Source: Pelomonas sp047654785 (GTDB lineage: Bacteria; Pseudomonadota; Gammaproteobacteria; Burkholderiales; Burkholderiaceae_C). From it: a stretch of DNA of 64,000 nucleotides. Where the stretch lies: positions 806,001 to 870,000 of the forward strand of contig NZ_JASGKQ010000002.1 of NCBI RefSeq assembly GCF_047654785.1. The letters run 5' to 3'. Under the pieces are notes generated by a model, which worked only from the letters and a program-made list of their open reading frames with translations, did no database searches and was not told the DNA's origin. The translations under genes and the position numbers were made by a program. This document shows positions 9,375 through 21,067 of the stretch, one piece after another (position 1 is the first letter of the stretch; each line of letters opens with the position of its first letter).

Positions 9375-9644
9375 ATGAACGACATCCTCGGTCTGGTTGC
9401 TCTGGCTTGCGGCATCATCGTGGGCCTCGGCGCCGTCGGCGCTTCCATCGGCATCGCGCTGATGGGCGGCAAGTTCCTGGAGTCCTCGGCCCGTCAGCCC
9501 GAGCTGATGAACCAGCTGCAAACCAAGATGTTCATCTTGGCCGGCCTGATCGACGCGGCCTTCCTGATCGGCGTCGCCATCGCCCTGCTGTTCGCGTTCG
9601 CCAACCCGTTCGCCGCCACCTTCCTGGCTTCCGTCGCGCGCTGA
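9375..9644 (+). CDS. atpE: F1Fo ATP synthase subunit c
   Basis: 89-aa hairpin of two membrane helices forming the rotor ring. The polar loop is ARQPE (residues 39-43) and the proton-binding carboxylate is D60 in AGLIDAAFLIG. Absence of the extra polar ligands of Na+-type c subunits argues for proton coupling. It is preceded by a strong ribosome-binding site (AGGAGATATCAA before the ATG), consistent with the high c-subunit stoichiometry. Confidence 0.98.
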   Translation: MNDILGLVALACGIIVGLGAVGASIGIALMGGKFLESSARQPELMNQLQTKMFILAGLIDAAFLIGVAIALLFAFANPFAATFLASVAR

Positions 9645-9680
9645 TCACGCCTGCCTTTCAGGCTTGAAAGGAGATAAGCC

Positions 9681-10151
9681 GTGAACATCAACGCAACACT
9701 GTGGATCCAGTGGATCCCGTTTGCGATCCTGGCGTGGGTGACCGCCCAGTTCATCTGGCCGGTCATCGCCAAGGCGCTCGACGAGCGCGCGGCCAAGATC
9801 GCCGACGGCCTGGCCGCGGCCGACCGTGCCAAGAGCGAACTCGCCTCGGCCAACAAGGCCGTGGAGACCCAGCTGGCGCAGACGCGCACCGAATCGACCC
9901 GGCTGCTGGGCGACGCCGAAAAGCGCGCCGCGGCCATCGTCGAGGAGGCGAAGAAGCGTGCCGAGGACGAGGCGGCCAAGATCGTCGCCCAGGCCAAGGC
10001 CGACGCCGACCAGCAGCTCGTGCGTGCCCGCGAGGCGCTGCGCGAGCAGGTCGCCGTGCTGGCCGTGAAGGGCGCCGAAGCCATCCTGCACAAGGAAGTC
10101 AACGCCGGCGTCCACGCCGAGCTGCTGACGCGGCTGAAGCAGGAGCTCTGA
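9681..10151 (+). CDS. atpF: F1Fo ATP synthase subunit b
   Basis: 156-aa peripheral-stalk subunit: one N-terminal membrane helix (LWIQWIPFAILAWVTAQFIW) followed by a long charged, alanine-rich coiled coil (AEKRAAAIVEEAKKRAEDEA and similar) that dimerises and binds delta. GTG at 9681 is the start, with GAAAGGAGATAAGCC just upstream. It is separated from atpH by 1 bp. Confidence 0.97.
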   Translation: MNINATLWIQWIPFAILAWVTAQFIWPVIAKALDERAAKIADGLAAADRAKSELASANKAVETQLAQTRTESTRLLGDAEKRAAAIVEEAKKRAEDEAAKIVAQAKADADQQLVRAREALREQVAVLAVKGAEAILHKEVNAGVHAELLTRLKQEL

Positions 10152-10152
10152 C

Positions 10153-10698
10153 ATGGCCGAACTCGCCACCATCGCCCGCCCCTACGCGGAGGCGCTGTTC
10201 CAGGTCGCCCGCAACGCCGACCTGACCGCCTGGCGCGGCCAGCTCGACGTCCTGGCCGCCGTGGCGGGTGACGCCGCGCTGCGCCAGTTCGCCGACGATC
10301 CCAAGGTCACGGCCGAGCAGGTCGTCGGCGTGGCTGCCGGGGTCGCCGAGAAGGAGCTGGGCCAGGCCCTGCTGCCGGGCGTGCGCAACTTCCTGCAGAC
10401 GGTGGTCGAGAACCGCCGGCTCGATGCGCTGCCGGCGGCAGTCGCCCAGTTCCACACGCTGGCCGCGGGCGCCCTGGGCGTCGCCGAGGCGGTGGTCGAG
10501 AGCGCCTTCCCGCTGGAGGCCGGCCAGCTCGGCGAGCTGACCGAGGTGCTGCAAAAGCGCTTCGGCCGCAAGCTCAACGTCGAAGTGCGCGTGGACCCGT
10601 CGCTGATCGGCGGCGTGCGCGCCACCGTGGGCGACGAGGTGCTCGACACCTCGGTGCGCGCCCGCCTGGAGCGCATGAAGACCGCGCTGATTGCCTAA
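10153..10698 (+). CDS. atpH: F1Fo ATP synthase subunit delta
   Basis: 181-aa OSCP/delta stator subunit linking subunit b to the top of F1. N-terminal helical domain starts MAELATIARPYAEALFQVA and the C-terminal end has the family signature DPSLIGGVRATVGDEVLDTSVRARL (shortened here to the residues flanking IGGV). It begins 1 bp after the atpF stop, so it is translationally coupled. Confidence 0.97.
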   Translation: MAELATIARPYAEALFQVARNADLTAWRGQLDVLAAVAGDAALRQFADDPKVTAEQVVGVAAGVAEKELGQALLPGVRNFLQTVVENRRLDALPAAVAQFHTLAAGALGVAEAVVESAFPLEAGQLGELTEVLQKRFGRKLNVEVRVDPSLIGGVRATVGDEVLDTSVRARLERMKTALIA

Positions 10699-10737
10699 CA
10701 CACCAACCCCCCGGCCCCGGCCGGGGTGGAGACCGAC

Positions 10738-12291
<1,554 letters not shown>

Positions 12292-12344
12292 TGCCAAGGA
12301 CCGCGGTGGCGGGCAGCCCGTCACCGCACTGACCAGGAGTTCGC

Positions 12345-13220
12345 ATGGCTTCAAGCAAAGAAATCCGCGGCAAGATCAAGTCGGTCGAGAACACCAAGAA
12401 GATCACCAAGGCGATGGAGATGGTCGCCGCGTCCAAGATGCGCAAGGCGCAGGAGCGGATGCGGTCGGCCCGGCCCTATGCCGAGAAGATCGGCAACATC
12501 GCCGCCGAACTGGCCACGGCCAACCCGGAATACCGCCACCCCTTCCTCGTGCAGAACGAGGGCGCCAAGGCGGTCGGCATGGTGGTGGTGACGACCGACA
12601 AGGGCCTGTGCGGCGGCCTCAACACCAACCTGCTGCGCGCGGCCACGGCCAAACTCAAGGAGCTGGAAGGCGCCGGCCAGTCGGCCGAGGTCGTCGCCAT
12701 CGGCGGCAAGGGCCTGGGCTTCATGAACCGCATCGGCGCCAAGGTCGTGGCCCACGCCACGCAGCTGGGCGACCAGCCGCACATCGAGGCCCTGATCGGC
12801 CCCGTCAAGGTGCTGCTCGACGCCTACGCCGAGGGCCGCCTGTCCGCCGTCTACCTCTGCTACACGCAGTTCATCAACACGATGAAGCAGGAGGTGAAGG
12901 TCCACCAGCTGCTGCCGCTGAAGGCCGACGAGCTGGCGACGACGGCCAAGTCCGGCCACTCGTGGGACTACCTTTACGAGCCCGACGCCGCCACCGTCAT
13001 CGACGAGCTGCTGCTGCGCTACACGGAAGCGCTGGTCTACCAGGCCGTCGCCGAGAACATGGCCAGCGAGCAGTCCGCCCGCATGGTGGCCATGAAGGCC
13101 GCGACCGACAACGCCGGCACGCTGATCGGCGAGCTCAAGCTGGTCTACAACAAGACCCGCCAGGCCGCGATCACGAAGGAACTCTCCGAAATCGTCAGCG
13201 GCGCCGCCGCTGTGGGTTGA
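12345..13220 (+). CDS. atpG: F1Fo ATP synthase subunit gamma
   Basis: 291-aa central rotor shaft. N-terminal coiled coil ASSKEIRGKIKSVENTKKIT and C-terminal coil MKAATDNAGTLIGELKLVYN with NKTRQAAITKELSEIVSGAA are the paired helices that rotate inside the alpha/beta hexamer. The middle Rossmann-like domain includes VTTDKGLCGGLNTN. The ATG at 12345 follows AGGAGTTCGC. Confidence 0.98.
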   Translation: MASSKEIRGKIKSVENTKKITKAMEMVAASKMRKAQERMRSARPYAEKIGNIAAELATANPEYRHPFLVQNEGAKAVGMVVVTTDKGLCGGLNTNLLRAATAKLKELEGAGQSAEVVAIGGKGLGFMNRIGAKVVAHATQLGDQPHIEALIGPVKVLLDAYAEGRLSAVYLCYTQFINTMKQEVKVHQLLPLKADELATTAKSGHSWDYLYEPDAATVIDELLLRYTEALVYQAVAENMASEQSARMVAMKAATDNAGTLIGELKLVYNKTRQAAITKELSEIVSGAAAVG

Positions 13221-13263
13221 TCGGGTTCAGGCACGCAAAGATTTGAATTGAAGGAACGAAGAA

Positions 13264-14676
<1,413 letters not shown>

Positions 14677-14685
14677 GACGTCGCA

Positions 14686-14754
14686 GTCAGGCGCCATGCG
14701 TCGTTGCCGTGCTCGCTGGACGCGAGTCCAGCTCCGCGCGGCGCCTAGCCTGAC
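14686..14754 (+). other. Structured RNA-like spacer between atpD and atpC
   Basis: Outer arms GTCAGGC (14686-14692) and GCCTGAC (14748-14754) pair over 7 bp. Inside, a second perfect hairpin GCTGGAC-GCGA-GTCCAGC (14715-14732) has a GNRA tetraloop, and a GCC/GGC pairing can extend the outer stem. There is no T-tract. It could be a processing or attenuation element lowering epsilon-subunit yield. Structure is inferred from base pairing only. Confidence 0.5.
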
Positions 14755-14807
14755 GCCCGACTGCTTGCTTACTGAACCTTCTTCAACATTCGCTAAGGAA
14801 GATTGAC

Positions 14808-15224
14808 ATGGTAACCCTCCACGTCGACGTGGTCTCCGCCGAAGAGCAGATCTTCTCCGGCGAGGCCAAGTTCGTCGCCCTGCCGGGCGAGTCCGGCGAG
14901 CTCGGCATCCTGCCGCAGCACACGCCGCTGATCACCCGCATCAAGCCGGGCGCCGTGCGCATCGAAGGCGCCGACGGCAGCGAAGAGTTCGTCTTCGTCG
15001 CCGGCGGCATCCTCGAAGTGCAGCCGCACCGCGTCACCGTGCTGGCCGACACCGCCATCCGCGGCAAGGACCTCGACGAAGCCAAGGCCGCCGAGGCGAT
15101 GAAGCAGGCCGAGGAAGCGAAGCGCAACGCCAAGAGCGACATCGACTTCGCCGCCGCGCAAAGCGAGTTCGCCGCGATGGCCGCGCAGATCGCCGCGCTG
15201 CGCAAGTTCCGCGCGAAGCGCTGA
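14808..15224 (+). CDS. atpC: F1Fo ATP synthase subunit epsilon
   Basis: 138-aa central-stalk subunit: N-terminal beta-sandwich (TLHVDVVSAEEQIFSGEAKF, GILPQHTPLITRIKPG) and C-terminal helical hairpin rich in Ala, Glu and Lys, which can inhibit ATP hydrolysis. Last gene of the operon; followed after 60 bp by a rho-independent terminator. The ATG at 14808 is preceded by AAGGAAGATTGAC. Confidence 0.97.
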   Translation: MVTLHVDVVSAEEQIFSGEAKFVALPGESGELGILPQHTPLITRIKPGAVRIEGADGSEEFVFVAGGILEVQPHRVTVLADTAIRGKDLDEAKAAEAMKQAEEAKRNAKSDIDFAAAQSEFAAMAAQIAALRKFRAKR

Positions 15225-15283
15225 GCCCGCGCCGCCCGGCCGGCGGCGCTGCATGACCTCCGCCGTTCGTGGCGGCGCCGAAC

Positions 15284-15318
15284 AAGGCGATGGGAGCGAT
15301 CCCGTCGCCTTTGTTTTT
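15284..15318 (+). terminator. Rho-independent terminator of the atp operon
   Basis: AAGGCGA (15284-15290) pairs with TCGCCTT (15305-15311), the stem is extended by GGGA/TCCC around a GCGA loop, and TTGTTTTT follows. It lies 60 bp after the atpC stop and has the right polarity. Confidence 0.85.
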
Positions 15319-15408
15319 AGCCCGCCTGGTGCTGTGCGTGACGGACTTCCGAGGCGCGGGCCGTTCTGGCGGCTATGCTCCCGGCACCTTTTGTCCTAGG
15401 GAGGATCC

Positions 15409-16095
15409 ATGGAAGTTCTGAAGAATGCGGGCGGCACGCTGGCCGCTGCGGCGCTGGCCGCCACGCTGGGCGGCTGCGCGACGACCGAACAGTCCCGCAC
15501 GCTCGAGGTGCCCAAGGTCGCTGCTGCGACGGCCCCGGCCTACCAAGGCGTTCGTGCGCCCATCGCGGTCGGCAAGTTCGACAACCGCAGCAACTACCAG
15601 CGCGGCATCTTCTCGGACGGCATCGACCGCCTGGGCGCGCAAAGCCGCACGATCCTCGTCTCGCACCTGCAGCAGACCAACCGTTTCAGCGTGCTGGACC
15701 GAGACAACCTCGAAGAGGCCAAGCAGGAAGCGCAGTTCAAGGGCAGCGCGCAGACCATCAAGGGGGCCGACTATCTCGTCACCGGTGCGGTCAGCGAATT
15801 CGGCCGCAAGGATGTCGGCGACAAGCAGCTCTTCGGCTTGCTGGGGCGTGGCAAATCGCAGGTGGCCTATGCCAAGGTCACGCTGAACATCGTCAACCCG
15901 GCCACGTCCGAGGTCGTCTATTCCGTGCAGGGCGCGGGTGAGTACAGCCTGTCCGAGCGCGAGGTGCTGGGCTTCGGCAGTACCGCCAGCTATGACGCCA
16001 CGCTGAATGGCAAGGTGCTGGACCTGGCCATCCGCGAAGCCGTCAATGCGTTGACGGCCGGCGTCGACAGCGGCGCCTGGAAGCCTTCGCGCTGA
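15409..16095 (+). CDS. CsgG/HfaB-family outer-membrane lipoprotein
   Basis: 228-aa lipoprotein: lipobox ending at C23 (AATLGGCATT), then a CsgG-like domain with AVGKFDNRSNYQRG, RTILVSHLQQTNRFSVLDRD, and GADYLVTGAVSEFG. CsgG relatives oligomerise into outer-membrane secretion pores or assemble surface structures, but curli genes are absent. It starts at an ATG with a strong AGGGAGGA site. It forms a tight trio with the DUF4810 and DUF799 lipoproteins, a conserved set also known from Neisseria and other betaproteobacteria. Exact role unknown. Confidence 0.88.
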   Translation: MEVLKNAGGTLAAAALAATLGGCATTEQSRTLEVPKVAAATAPAYQGVRAPIAVGKFDNRSNYQRGIFSDGIDRLGAQSRTILVSHLQQTNRFSVLDRDNLEEAKQEAQFKGSAQTIKGADYLVTGAVSEFGRKDVGDKQLFGLLGRGKSQVAYAKVTLNIVNPATSEVVYSVQGAGEYSLSEREVLGFGSTASYDATLNGKVLDLAIREAVNALTAGVDSGAWKPSR

Positions 16096-16107
16096 GGAGC
16101 CGCATCG

Positions 16108-16521
16108 ATGACGAAGACAAGCTTGGCGCTTTGCGCCTTGGTGGTACTCGCCGGCTGCGCCCAGACCGCTCCCAAGCCGCTATACCAATGGGCGGGCTAC
16201 CAGGAGGCCGTCTACCAGTACCTGAAGACCAACGGGGGCGAACCGGGCGCGCAGATCGCCGCGCTGGAGGCGCAAGTCGACAAAAACAAGGCTGCCGGAG
16301 AGCTCAACCCGCCCGGCCTGCGCGCCCACTTGGCGCTGCTGTATGCCAAGAGCGGCGACGATGTGGCGGCGCATCGCCACCTGGAAGCCGAACGCGCGCA
16401 GTTCCCTGAGGCCGCAGCCTACGTGGACTTCCTGTTGCGGACCGCGAAGCAGGGCGCGGGCACTGGTGCCGCCGGCAGCGCGCCGGCGCCCGCGCCTTCG
16501 GCCAGTCCATCCAAGACTTGA
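16108..16521 (+). CDS. DUF4810-family lipoprotein
   Basis: 137-aa putative lipoprotein: lipobox VVLAGCAQ with lipidated C17, then a helical TPR-like segment (LYQWAGYQEAVYQYLK, LRAHLALLYAKSGDDVAAHR) and a low-complexity Ala/Pro/Ser tail. It sits 12 bp after the CsgG-like gene and ends just before the DUF799 gene. Function unknown; the conserved triple arrangement suggests the three act in one envelope complex. Confidence 0.85.
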   Translation: MTKTSLALCALVVLAGCAQTAPKPLYQWAGYQEAVYQYLKTNGGEPGAQIAALEAQVDKNKAAGELNPPGLRAHLALLYAKSGDDVAAHRHLEAERAQFPEAAAYVDFLLRTAKQGAGTGAAGSAPAPAPSASPSKT

Positions 16522-16535
16522 GGGAGACCCTGACC

Positions 16536-17216
16536 ATGAACTCGCTGATCCAGCGTGCTCGGCGCTGCGCCGGGCTGATCTTCGGCAGTGCCGCACTGCT
16601 GCTGCTGCAAGCTTGTGCCACGCCGCCCAAGCCCTATGACTACACGGCCTACAAGCAGGCCCGCCCGGCCTCCATCCTCGTGTTGCCGCCCATCAACGGC
16701 ACGCCGGAAGTGCAGGCCACGCCCAGCGTGATGGCGCAGTTGACGCAGCCGCTTGCCGAGTCCGGCTACTACGTGCTGCCGGTGTCGCTGGTGGACGAGA
16801 CGTTGAAGAGCAACGGGATGCACACGCCCGAAGACGCGCAGCAAATTCCGTCGGCGAAGCTGCGTGAGATCTTCGGTGCCGACGCCGGTTTGTACGTAAA
16901 GGTGACGCGTTATGGCTCGGTCTACAAGGTGCTCAATAGCGAAACCGCAGTGACGCTGGAAGCCAAGCTGGTGGATTTGCGTAGCGGCCAATTGCTGTGG
17001 GACGGCAGTGCCACGGCCTCCAGCGCTGAGCAGGGCAATGGCAGCCAGGGCGGGCTCCTCGGCATGTTGGTGAAGGCGGTGGTTGAGCAGATCATCGCGT
17101 CTTCCACCGATCGCAGCCATCCGATGGCCGGTATTGCCAGCCAGAGGCTGCTTGCGGCCGGGCTGCCGAACGGCATCCTGTTTGGCCCGCGCTCGCCAAA
17201 TTACGTCAGGCCCTGA
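16536..17216 (+). CDS. DUF799 (GNA1162-like) lipoprotein
   Basis: 226-aa outer-membrane lipoprotein of the DUF799 / GNA1162 family. Lipobox LLLLQACATPPK gives lipidated C27, followed by the family core ASILVLPPINGTPEVQATPS and DETLKSNGMHTPEDAQQIP. The ATG at 16536 is chosen because AGGGAG lies 10 bp upstream; a TTG at 16518 in the same frame overlaps the upstream gene. Terminated by a strong hairpin at 17231. Third member of the trio. Confidence 0.88.
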   Translation: MNSLIQRARRCAGLIFGSAALLLLQACATPPKPYDYTAYKQARPASILVLPPINGTPEVQATPSVMAQLTQPLAESGYYVLPVSLVDETLKSNGMHTPEDAQQIPSAKLREIFGADAGLYVKVTRYGSVYKVLNSETAVTLEAKLVDLRSGQLLWDGSATASSAEQGNGSQGGLLGMLVKAVVEQIIASSTDRSHPMAGIASQRLLAAGLPNGILFGPRSPNYVRP

Positions 17217-17230
17217 CTGAATAACAAAGC

Positions 17231-17253
17231 GCGGCCTTCGGGCCGCATTTTTT
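17231..17253 (+). terminator. Rho-independent terminator after the lipoprotein trio
   Basis: GCGGCC (17231-17236), TTCG tetraloop, GGCCGC (17241-17246), then ATTTTTT. A textbook short stem with a UUCG-type loop, 14 bp after the DUF799 stop. Confidence 0.93.
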
Positions 17254-17403
17254 GCCCGCTCCCCTGGCCGCAGTGCGGGTTGCTACTCAACCAGTTCAAG
17301 GGACACGGACGTCCGTGAGGCGCATGGCGGTGCCTGTAGCATCCGCGGCCGTTCGACATGCCACGGCGCGGAGCAGAGGGCTCTGGCCGCCCCCGGGAGT
17401 CCC

Positions 17404-19061
17404 ATGCGCATCACATTCACACGGTGCTTGACGAGCAAGCTGCTCGCGATAGGTCTGGCGTTGCTGCTTCCTTTGAGCGGCCACGCCTTCAAGTTGAACA
17501 CGCATATCTGGATTGGCCAGCAGGTCATCAATGACCTGGAAGCCACTAACGGCAAGATCACCATTCGGCTGAACGGCCAGATCGTGCAGTTGCCAGTGCG
17601 CGACGACATCCGCCTGGCCATCCTGCAGAACAAGAACGACTACCTGCTGGGCAACATCGGCCCGGACGCCATGCCGGACGTGGTGGTTGGTCAGATGCTG
17701 CTGCACCCGGGCCAAGCTGATGCTTGGAAGGCCAGTGACTGGATGCAGCACCTGCTGCAGAACTCGACCAACAATCCGCAAGCCAAGGCGTTTGCCTATG
17801 GTTACTTGGGGCATGCGTCGGCAGACGTGTTCGCGCATACGTATGTGAACCAGTACGCGGGCGACATCTTCTCCCTGGCTGATGAAACGCTGGTCGAAGA
17901 GCGCCATGTCGCTCTGGAAGGCTTCATCGCCAAGTACACGCCGCCGTTGACCAGTTCGGCCGGTGCGCCGCTGGGTAGCCCATGGACTGTCGTTCGCCCC
18001 AGCGATGGCGTCGCGAACTTCCTGCGCGACCAGCTCATTTACTCGTCACAGGCCCAGGCGCAGTACCTGAAGGCGCCGTATGCGGCGCACCTGGTGGCGT
18101 TCAAGGAGTACCGCACCGCGATCGATGCCATCGCCGAAGACGGTGTCTGGCGTGACATCGATATCGCCGTCGCGAAGTTCATCTCAACTCAGTTTGGCTA
18201 CAACCTGAGCACAGCTCAGGCCGCGCAGGCGGTCGACATGATCGCCAAAGTCAATGACAAGCTGAACCGCAGTATCAATGTGACCCAGGCCGAGCTGAGC
18301 TCGCTGCACAACGCCCTCAATACGCTGGACCTGCGCATGGCGCAAGGCGCCAAGGCGGCCGCCGACCGCGCGCTCAGTCTGGAGGCCGGTCTCATCAGCG
18401 CGCAGAACGACTTGGAGGCGCTGCTGGTCGAGAAGACCTGCGACCAAGTCGACAAGGTGTGCCCCGGCATCGATGTGCCGGACGGCATCAGTTGCCGCTG
18501 GTACGGTTGCTGGCCCAAGACCAAGCGCATCGTTGACCCTGTTTGCAAGGCGACCTTCGAGCGGACCTGCAAAGACCTGACGACGATCCTGACGCTGCGC
18601 AACCAGGCCACCGTGCGACTGCTAGACAACCGCAAGAAGGTCAATGACGAATTGTTGGCGGCCTACACCGAACTGAGCAGGGCGCGTGAATCGGCAGTGG
18701 CGTTGGCCAACGCGATGATCGACTTCACCCAGATACCCAGTCAGGGGTCTTCGCCCATCCAGGCCATCCTGCGCAACTGGCGTGCCGATACCGACCAGGC
18801 TGTAGCCGACTACGTGAAGGCCGCCAGCCAGGCCATGATCAACACGATGGACCCGGCCGCCAGCGCATTCACGCCGCTGCAGCGCTGGCTCGATTGCTCC
18901 TACCCCAGCTTGGTAGGCATGTCTGCCGTGGTGTCGAACTGTGGTGTGCGCGACTCGGCCACGCAGATCGTGCGCTCATTGGATCGATTGGCCAACCTGC
19001 CGACCAACGCGGTGGCGGCTTCCATCGGGTTGCCCACCACGGTGCAGCTTGCAGCGCTTTA
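17404..19061 (+). pseudogene. 5' part of a Zn-dependent phospholipase-C-like gene interrupted by an IS5-family element
   Basis: First and largest of three pieces of one gene. Encodes a signal peptide (LLAIGLALLLPLSGHA) and the Zn_dep_PLPC-like N-terminal domain with metal-ligand candidates in NTHIWIGQQ, GNIGPDAMPDVV, LLHPG and YGYLGHASADVFAHTYVN. A long helical region (about residues 270-560) with six cysteines around CPGID...CRWYGCW...CKATFERTC follows. The apparent stop (TAG 19060-19062) is made by the element end. The piece continues at 19936 and again at 22756; all pieces together give about 829 residues. Visibly less GC-rich than its neighbours, suggesting acquisition. A 552-aa truncated product could still be made and exported. 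Confidence 0.85.
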
Positions 19062-19934
19062 GAGCGGCTAACAAAACTGAATCAATGCTCGCACGCAGAT
19101 GACGCTGCACGCCAGGGATAGCAAGGCCACATGGGTATGAACGCTTCGCTCGAAACGCACGCGCAGCTTGCCGAAGGCGGCCAGCCAAGCATGCGTGCGT
19201 TCGACGACCCAGCGATGGCACCCGAGTCGGTCGTTGCGCTCGATACCCCTGCGGGCGATCCGATCCTGGATGCCTCGGCGCTTGAGGTGCTCCCGACAGC
19301 GTGCAAAGTCGTAGCCCTTGTCCGCGTGCAGCTTGTCGGGCCAGCGGCGCGGCTTTCCACGCTTTCCTCGCACATCGGGCAAGGCATCGATCAACTGCTC
19401 GAAGACCACCGAGTCGTGGCGGTTGGCTCCGGTCACGCAGAACATCAGCGGGATGCCCTGGCGGTCCGTGATGATGTGACGTTTGCTGCCGAGTTTTCCT
19501 CTGTCCGTGGGGTTGGGGCCAGTGTGCGAGCCCCCCGGGGGCTGGGCACGCTGGCCCCGTCCAGGCTGGCTCGGCTGAAGTCCAGCCGCCCGGCGCTACG
19601 CAGTTCGGCCAACAACAGCATATGCAATTGGTGCCACACACCGGCATCCTGCCATTGGCGCAGTCGCCGCCAGCAGGTCATGCCACTGCCGAAGCCCAGT
19701 TCCTGGGGCAACTCTTCCCAGGGGATGCCGGTGCGCAGCACGAACAGGATGCCGTTCAGAGCCATCTCGTCGCTCACCCGTGGACGACCGCCCTTGACCG
19801 AGGGCACGAATACCGGCAGCAGTGGCTCAATCTTCTTGAACAGCGCCGCGCTGATTTCCTTGTTCTTGGTTCGACCCATGTACCGTCAAACGCACTTCAA
19901 CCGCCTGACGATGACAGGGTTGTGTTAGCCGCTC
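19062..19934 (-). mobile_element. IS5-family insertion sequence (IS427/IS1031-like), about 873 bp
   Basis: Bounded by inverted repeats starting GAGCGGCTAACA at both ends (12 bp perfect; 15 of 16 when extended past one mismatch). Flanks are TTA on the left and TAA on the right, so the target duplication is either TA or an imperfect 3-bp TNA copy. Inside is one transposase in two overlapping frames on the minus strand. It breaks the phospholipase-like gene. Confidence 0.9.
19068..19879 (-). CDS. IS5-family DDE transposase, two frames joined by a probable -1 frameshift
   Basis: Frame A starts at ATG 19879 (MGRTKNKEISAALFKKIEP) and contains the DUF4096-like N-terminal domain plus the first catalytic Asp region (SRASLDGASVP). 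Frame B continues with GSHTGPNPTDRGKLGSKRH, then DKLHADKGYDFARC (second Asp) and WVVERTHAWL (Glu of the DDE triad). The frames switch at a run of six G on the coding strand (plus-strand C6 at 19531-19536). A -1 slip there gives exactly 271 codons to the stop at 19068. Probably a functional transposase. Confidence 0.88.
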
Positions 19935-20170
19935 TAAGGCCCGCATCGAAGCGCAGGTCACCGCCAAAATCAAGCAGAGGATCGCCGGTGCGCTGGTCAA
20001 TCTGCTGCCCCAGAAAGTTCAGGACATCGTGCGCGTGCTGGACGAGGACATTGATGCGAGCCGACTGAACTACTACTTCACCAAGCCGGAGCCCGGTGCG
20101 CCGAAGGGGCTGGTGATGATCTCTGACGCCTCGACCCGTGTAGTCCGCGAGATGGGGGCGATGTATGTCG
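19935..20170 (+). pseudogene. Middle fragment of the interrupted phospholipase-like gene
   Basis: Open in one frame from the IS5 edge: KARIEAQVTAKIKQRIAGAL ... EDIDASRLNYYFTKP ... REMGAMYV. It ends within a codon at the left edge of the IS66 element and resumes in the same frame at 22756 (GIFNAEKFGVVFD). An apparent ORF from 20029 that runs on into the IS66 end is an artefact of the insertion. Confidence 0.82.
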
Positions 20171-20255
20171 GTAAGCGCTCAATAAACAGCGACCTTGAGA
20201 AGCCGCAGGCAAGCTGACAGTCTGCGTTCCCACTTAACTACAGAAGTGGGAACGT

Positions 20256-20693
20256 ATGTCGGGAGATCTGGAAGAGCTGAAGCGCCGCCTTGTGCTGCGC
20301 CAGAGGCCCGGCGGACGCTGTGTTTACGACAAGGCGGCCAAGGCCGAGTTTGTGGAGCTGTGCTTGCGGCCCGGCGTGTCGGTGTCGCGCCTGGCGCGCG
20401 AGGTCGGCATCAACGCCAACCAGGTCTCGCAATGGATACGCGATCACGGCGAGCGGCGCAAGCGCCCAGCGATCGTGACTTCGGCGCCGACATCACCCTT
20501 CGTGGCGGTACCGGTGTTCAGGACGCCCGCCGAGCCGCTCGTCCCCCAAGCCCGCGACGCGCACGAGATGACGTTGCAGGCCAGGCTGCCCAACGGCGTG
20601 ACGGTCGAGCTGCGCGGCGTCGGGACGCGCCAGGTCGAGGACGTGATTCAGGCGCTGGGGAGGCTGGCGTGTTCCGCTTCGACGACCATCTGA
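20256..20693 (+). CDS. tnpA: IS66 accessory protein TnpA
   Basis: 145-aa protein with an N-terminal helix-turn-helix (YDKAAKAEFVELCLRPGVSV, SRLAREVGINANQVSQWI) that should bind the element ends, and a C-terminal region typical of IS66 OrfA. It overlaps tnpB by 25 bp, so tnpB is probably made by translational coupling. Confidence 0.92.
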   Translation: MSGDLEELKRRLVLRQRPGGRCVYDKAAKAEFVELCLRPGVSVSRLAREVGINANQVSQWIRDHGERRKRPAIVTSAPTSPFVAVPVFRTPAEPLVPQARDAHEMTLQARLPNGVTVELRGVGTRQVEDVIQALGRLACSASTTI

Positions 20694-21019
20694 AGGTCTA
20701 CCTGCACCGCGCACCGGTGGACTTCCGACTGAGCATCAACGGCCTGGCCACACTCGTGCAGCAGGCCCTTGGCCTGGACCCGTTTGCGGCTTGCGTGTAC
20801 GTCTTCAGTAACCGGCGTCGCAACCGGGTCAAGATCCTCGGCTGGGACCGCAACGGCTTCTGGCTTCTGCTCAAGCGCCTGGAGGAGGACCGGTTCATCT
20901 GGCCTGACGAAGCGGTCGTACCGACGCTGACGGTGGAGCAGCTGCACTGGTTGCTGGAGGGCATCGACATCGGCGTTGTCCAGCGCCATCCCCAGCGCAT
21001 GTACGTGCACGCTGGCTGA
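20669..21019 (+). CDS. tnpB: IS66 accessory protein TnpB
   Basis: 116-aa IS66 Orf2 protein. GTG at 20669 lies inside the end of tnpA and begins VFRFDDHLKVYLHRAPVDFR, matching the family; conserved core LGLDPFAACVYVFSNRRRNR and KILGWDRNGFWLLLKRLE. In-frame sequence upstream of this GTG is noncoding. Needed for IS66 transposition, mechanism unclear. Confidence 0.92.
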   Translation: MFRFDDHLKVYLHRAPVDFRLSINGLATLVQQALGLDPFAACVYVFSNRRRNRVKILGWDRNGFWLLLKRLEEDRFIWPDEAVVPTLTVEQLHWLLEGIDIGVVQRHPQRMYVHAG

Positions 21020-21067
21020 GACACCCTGGCGCGCTCGCGCGCCATTGCTGCAGATCCGCATGGTGCA

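Noticed and set aside
20029..20217. Independent 62-aa gene ending in the IS66 left end
   Set aside because: Its last residues are encoded by the IS66 inverted repeat; the rest is the middle piece of the disrupted gene.
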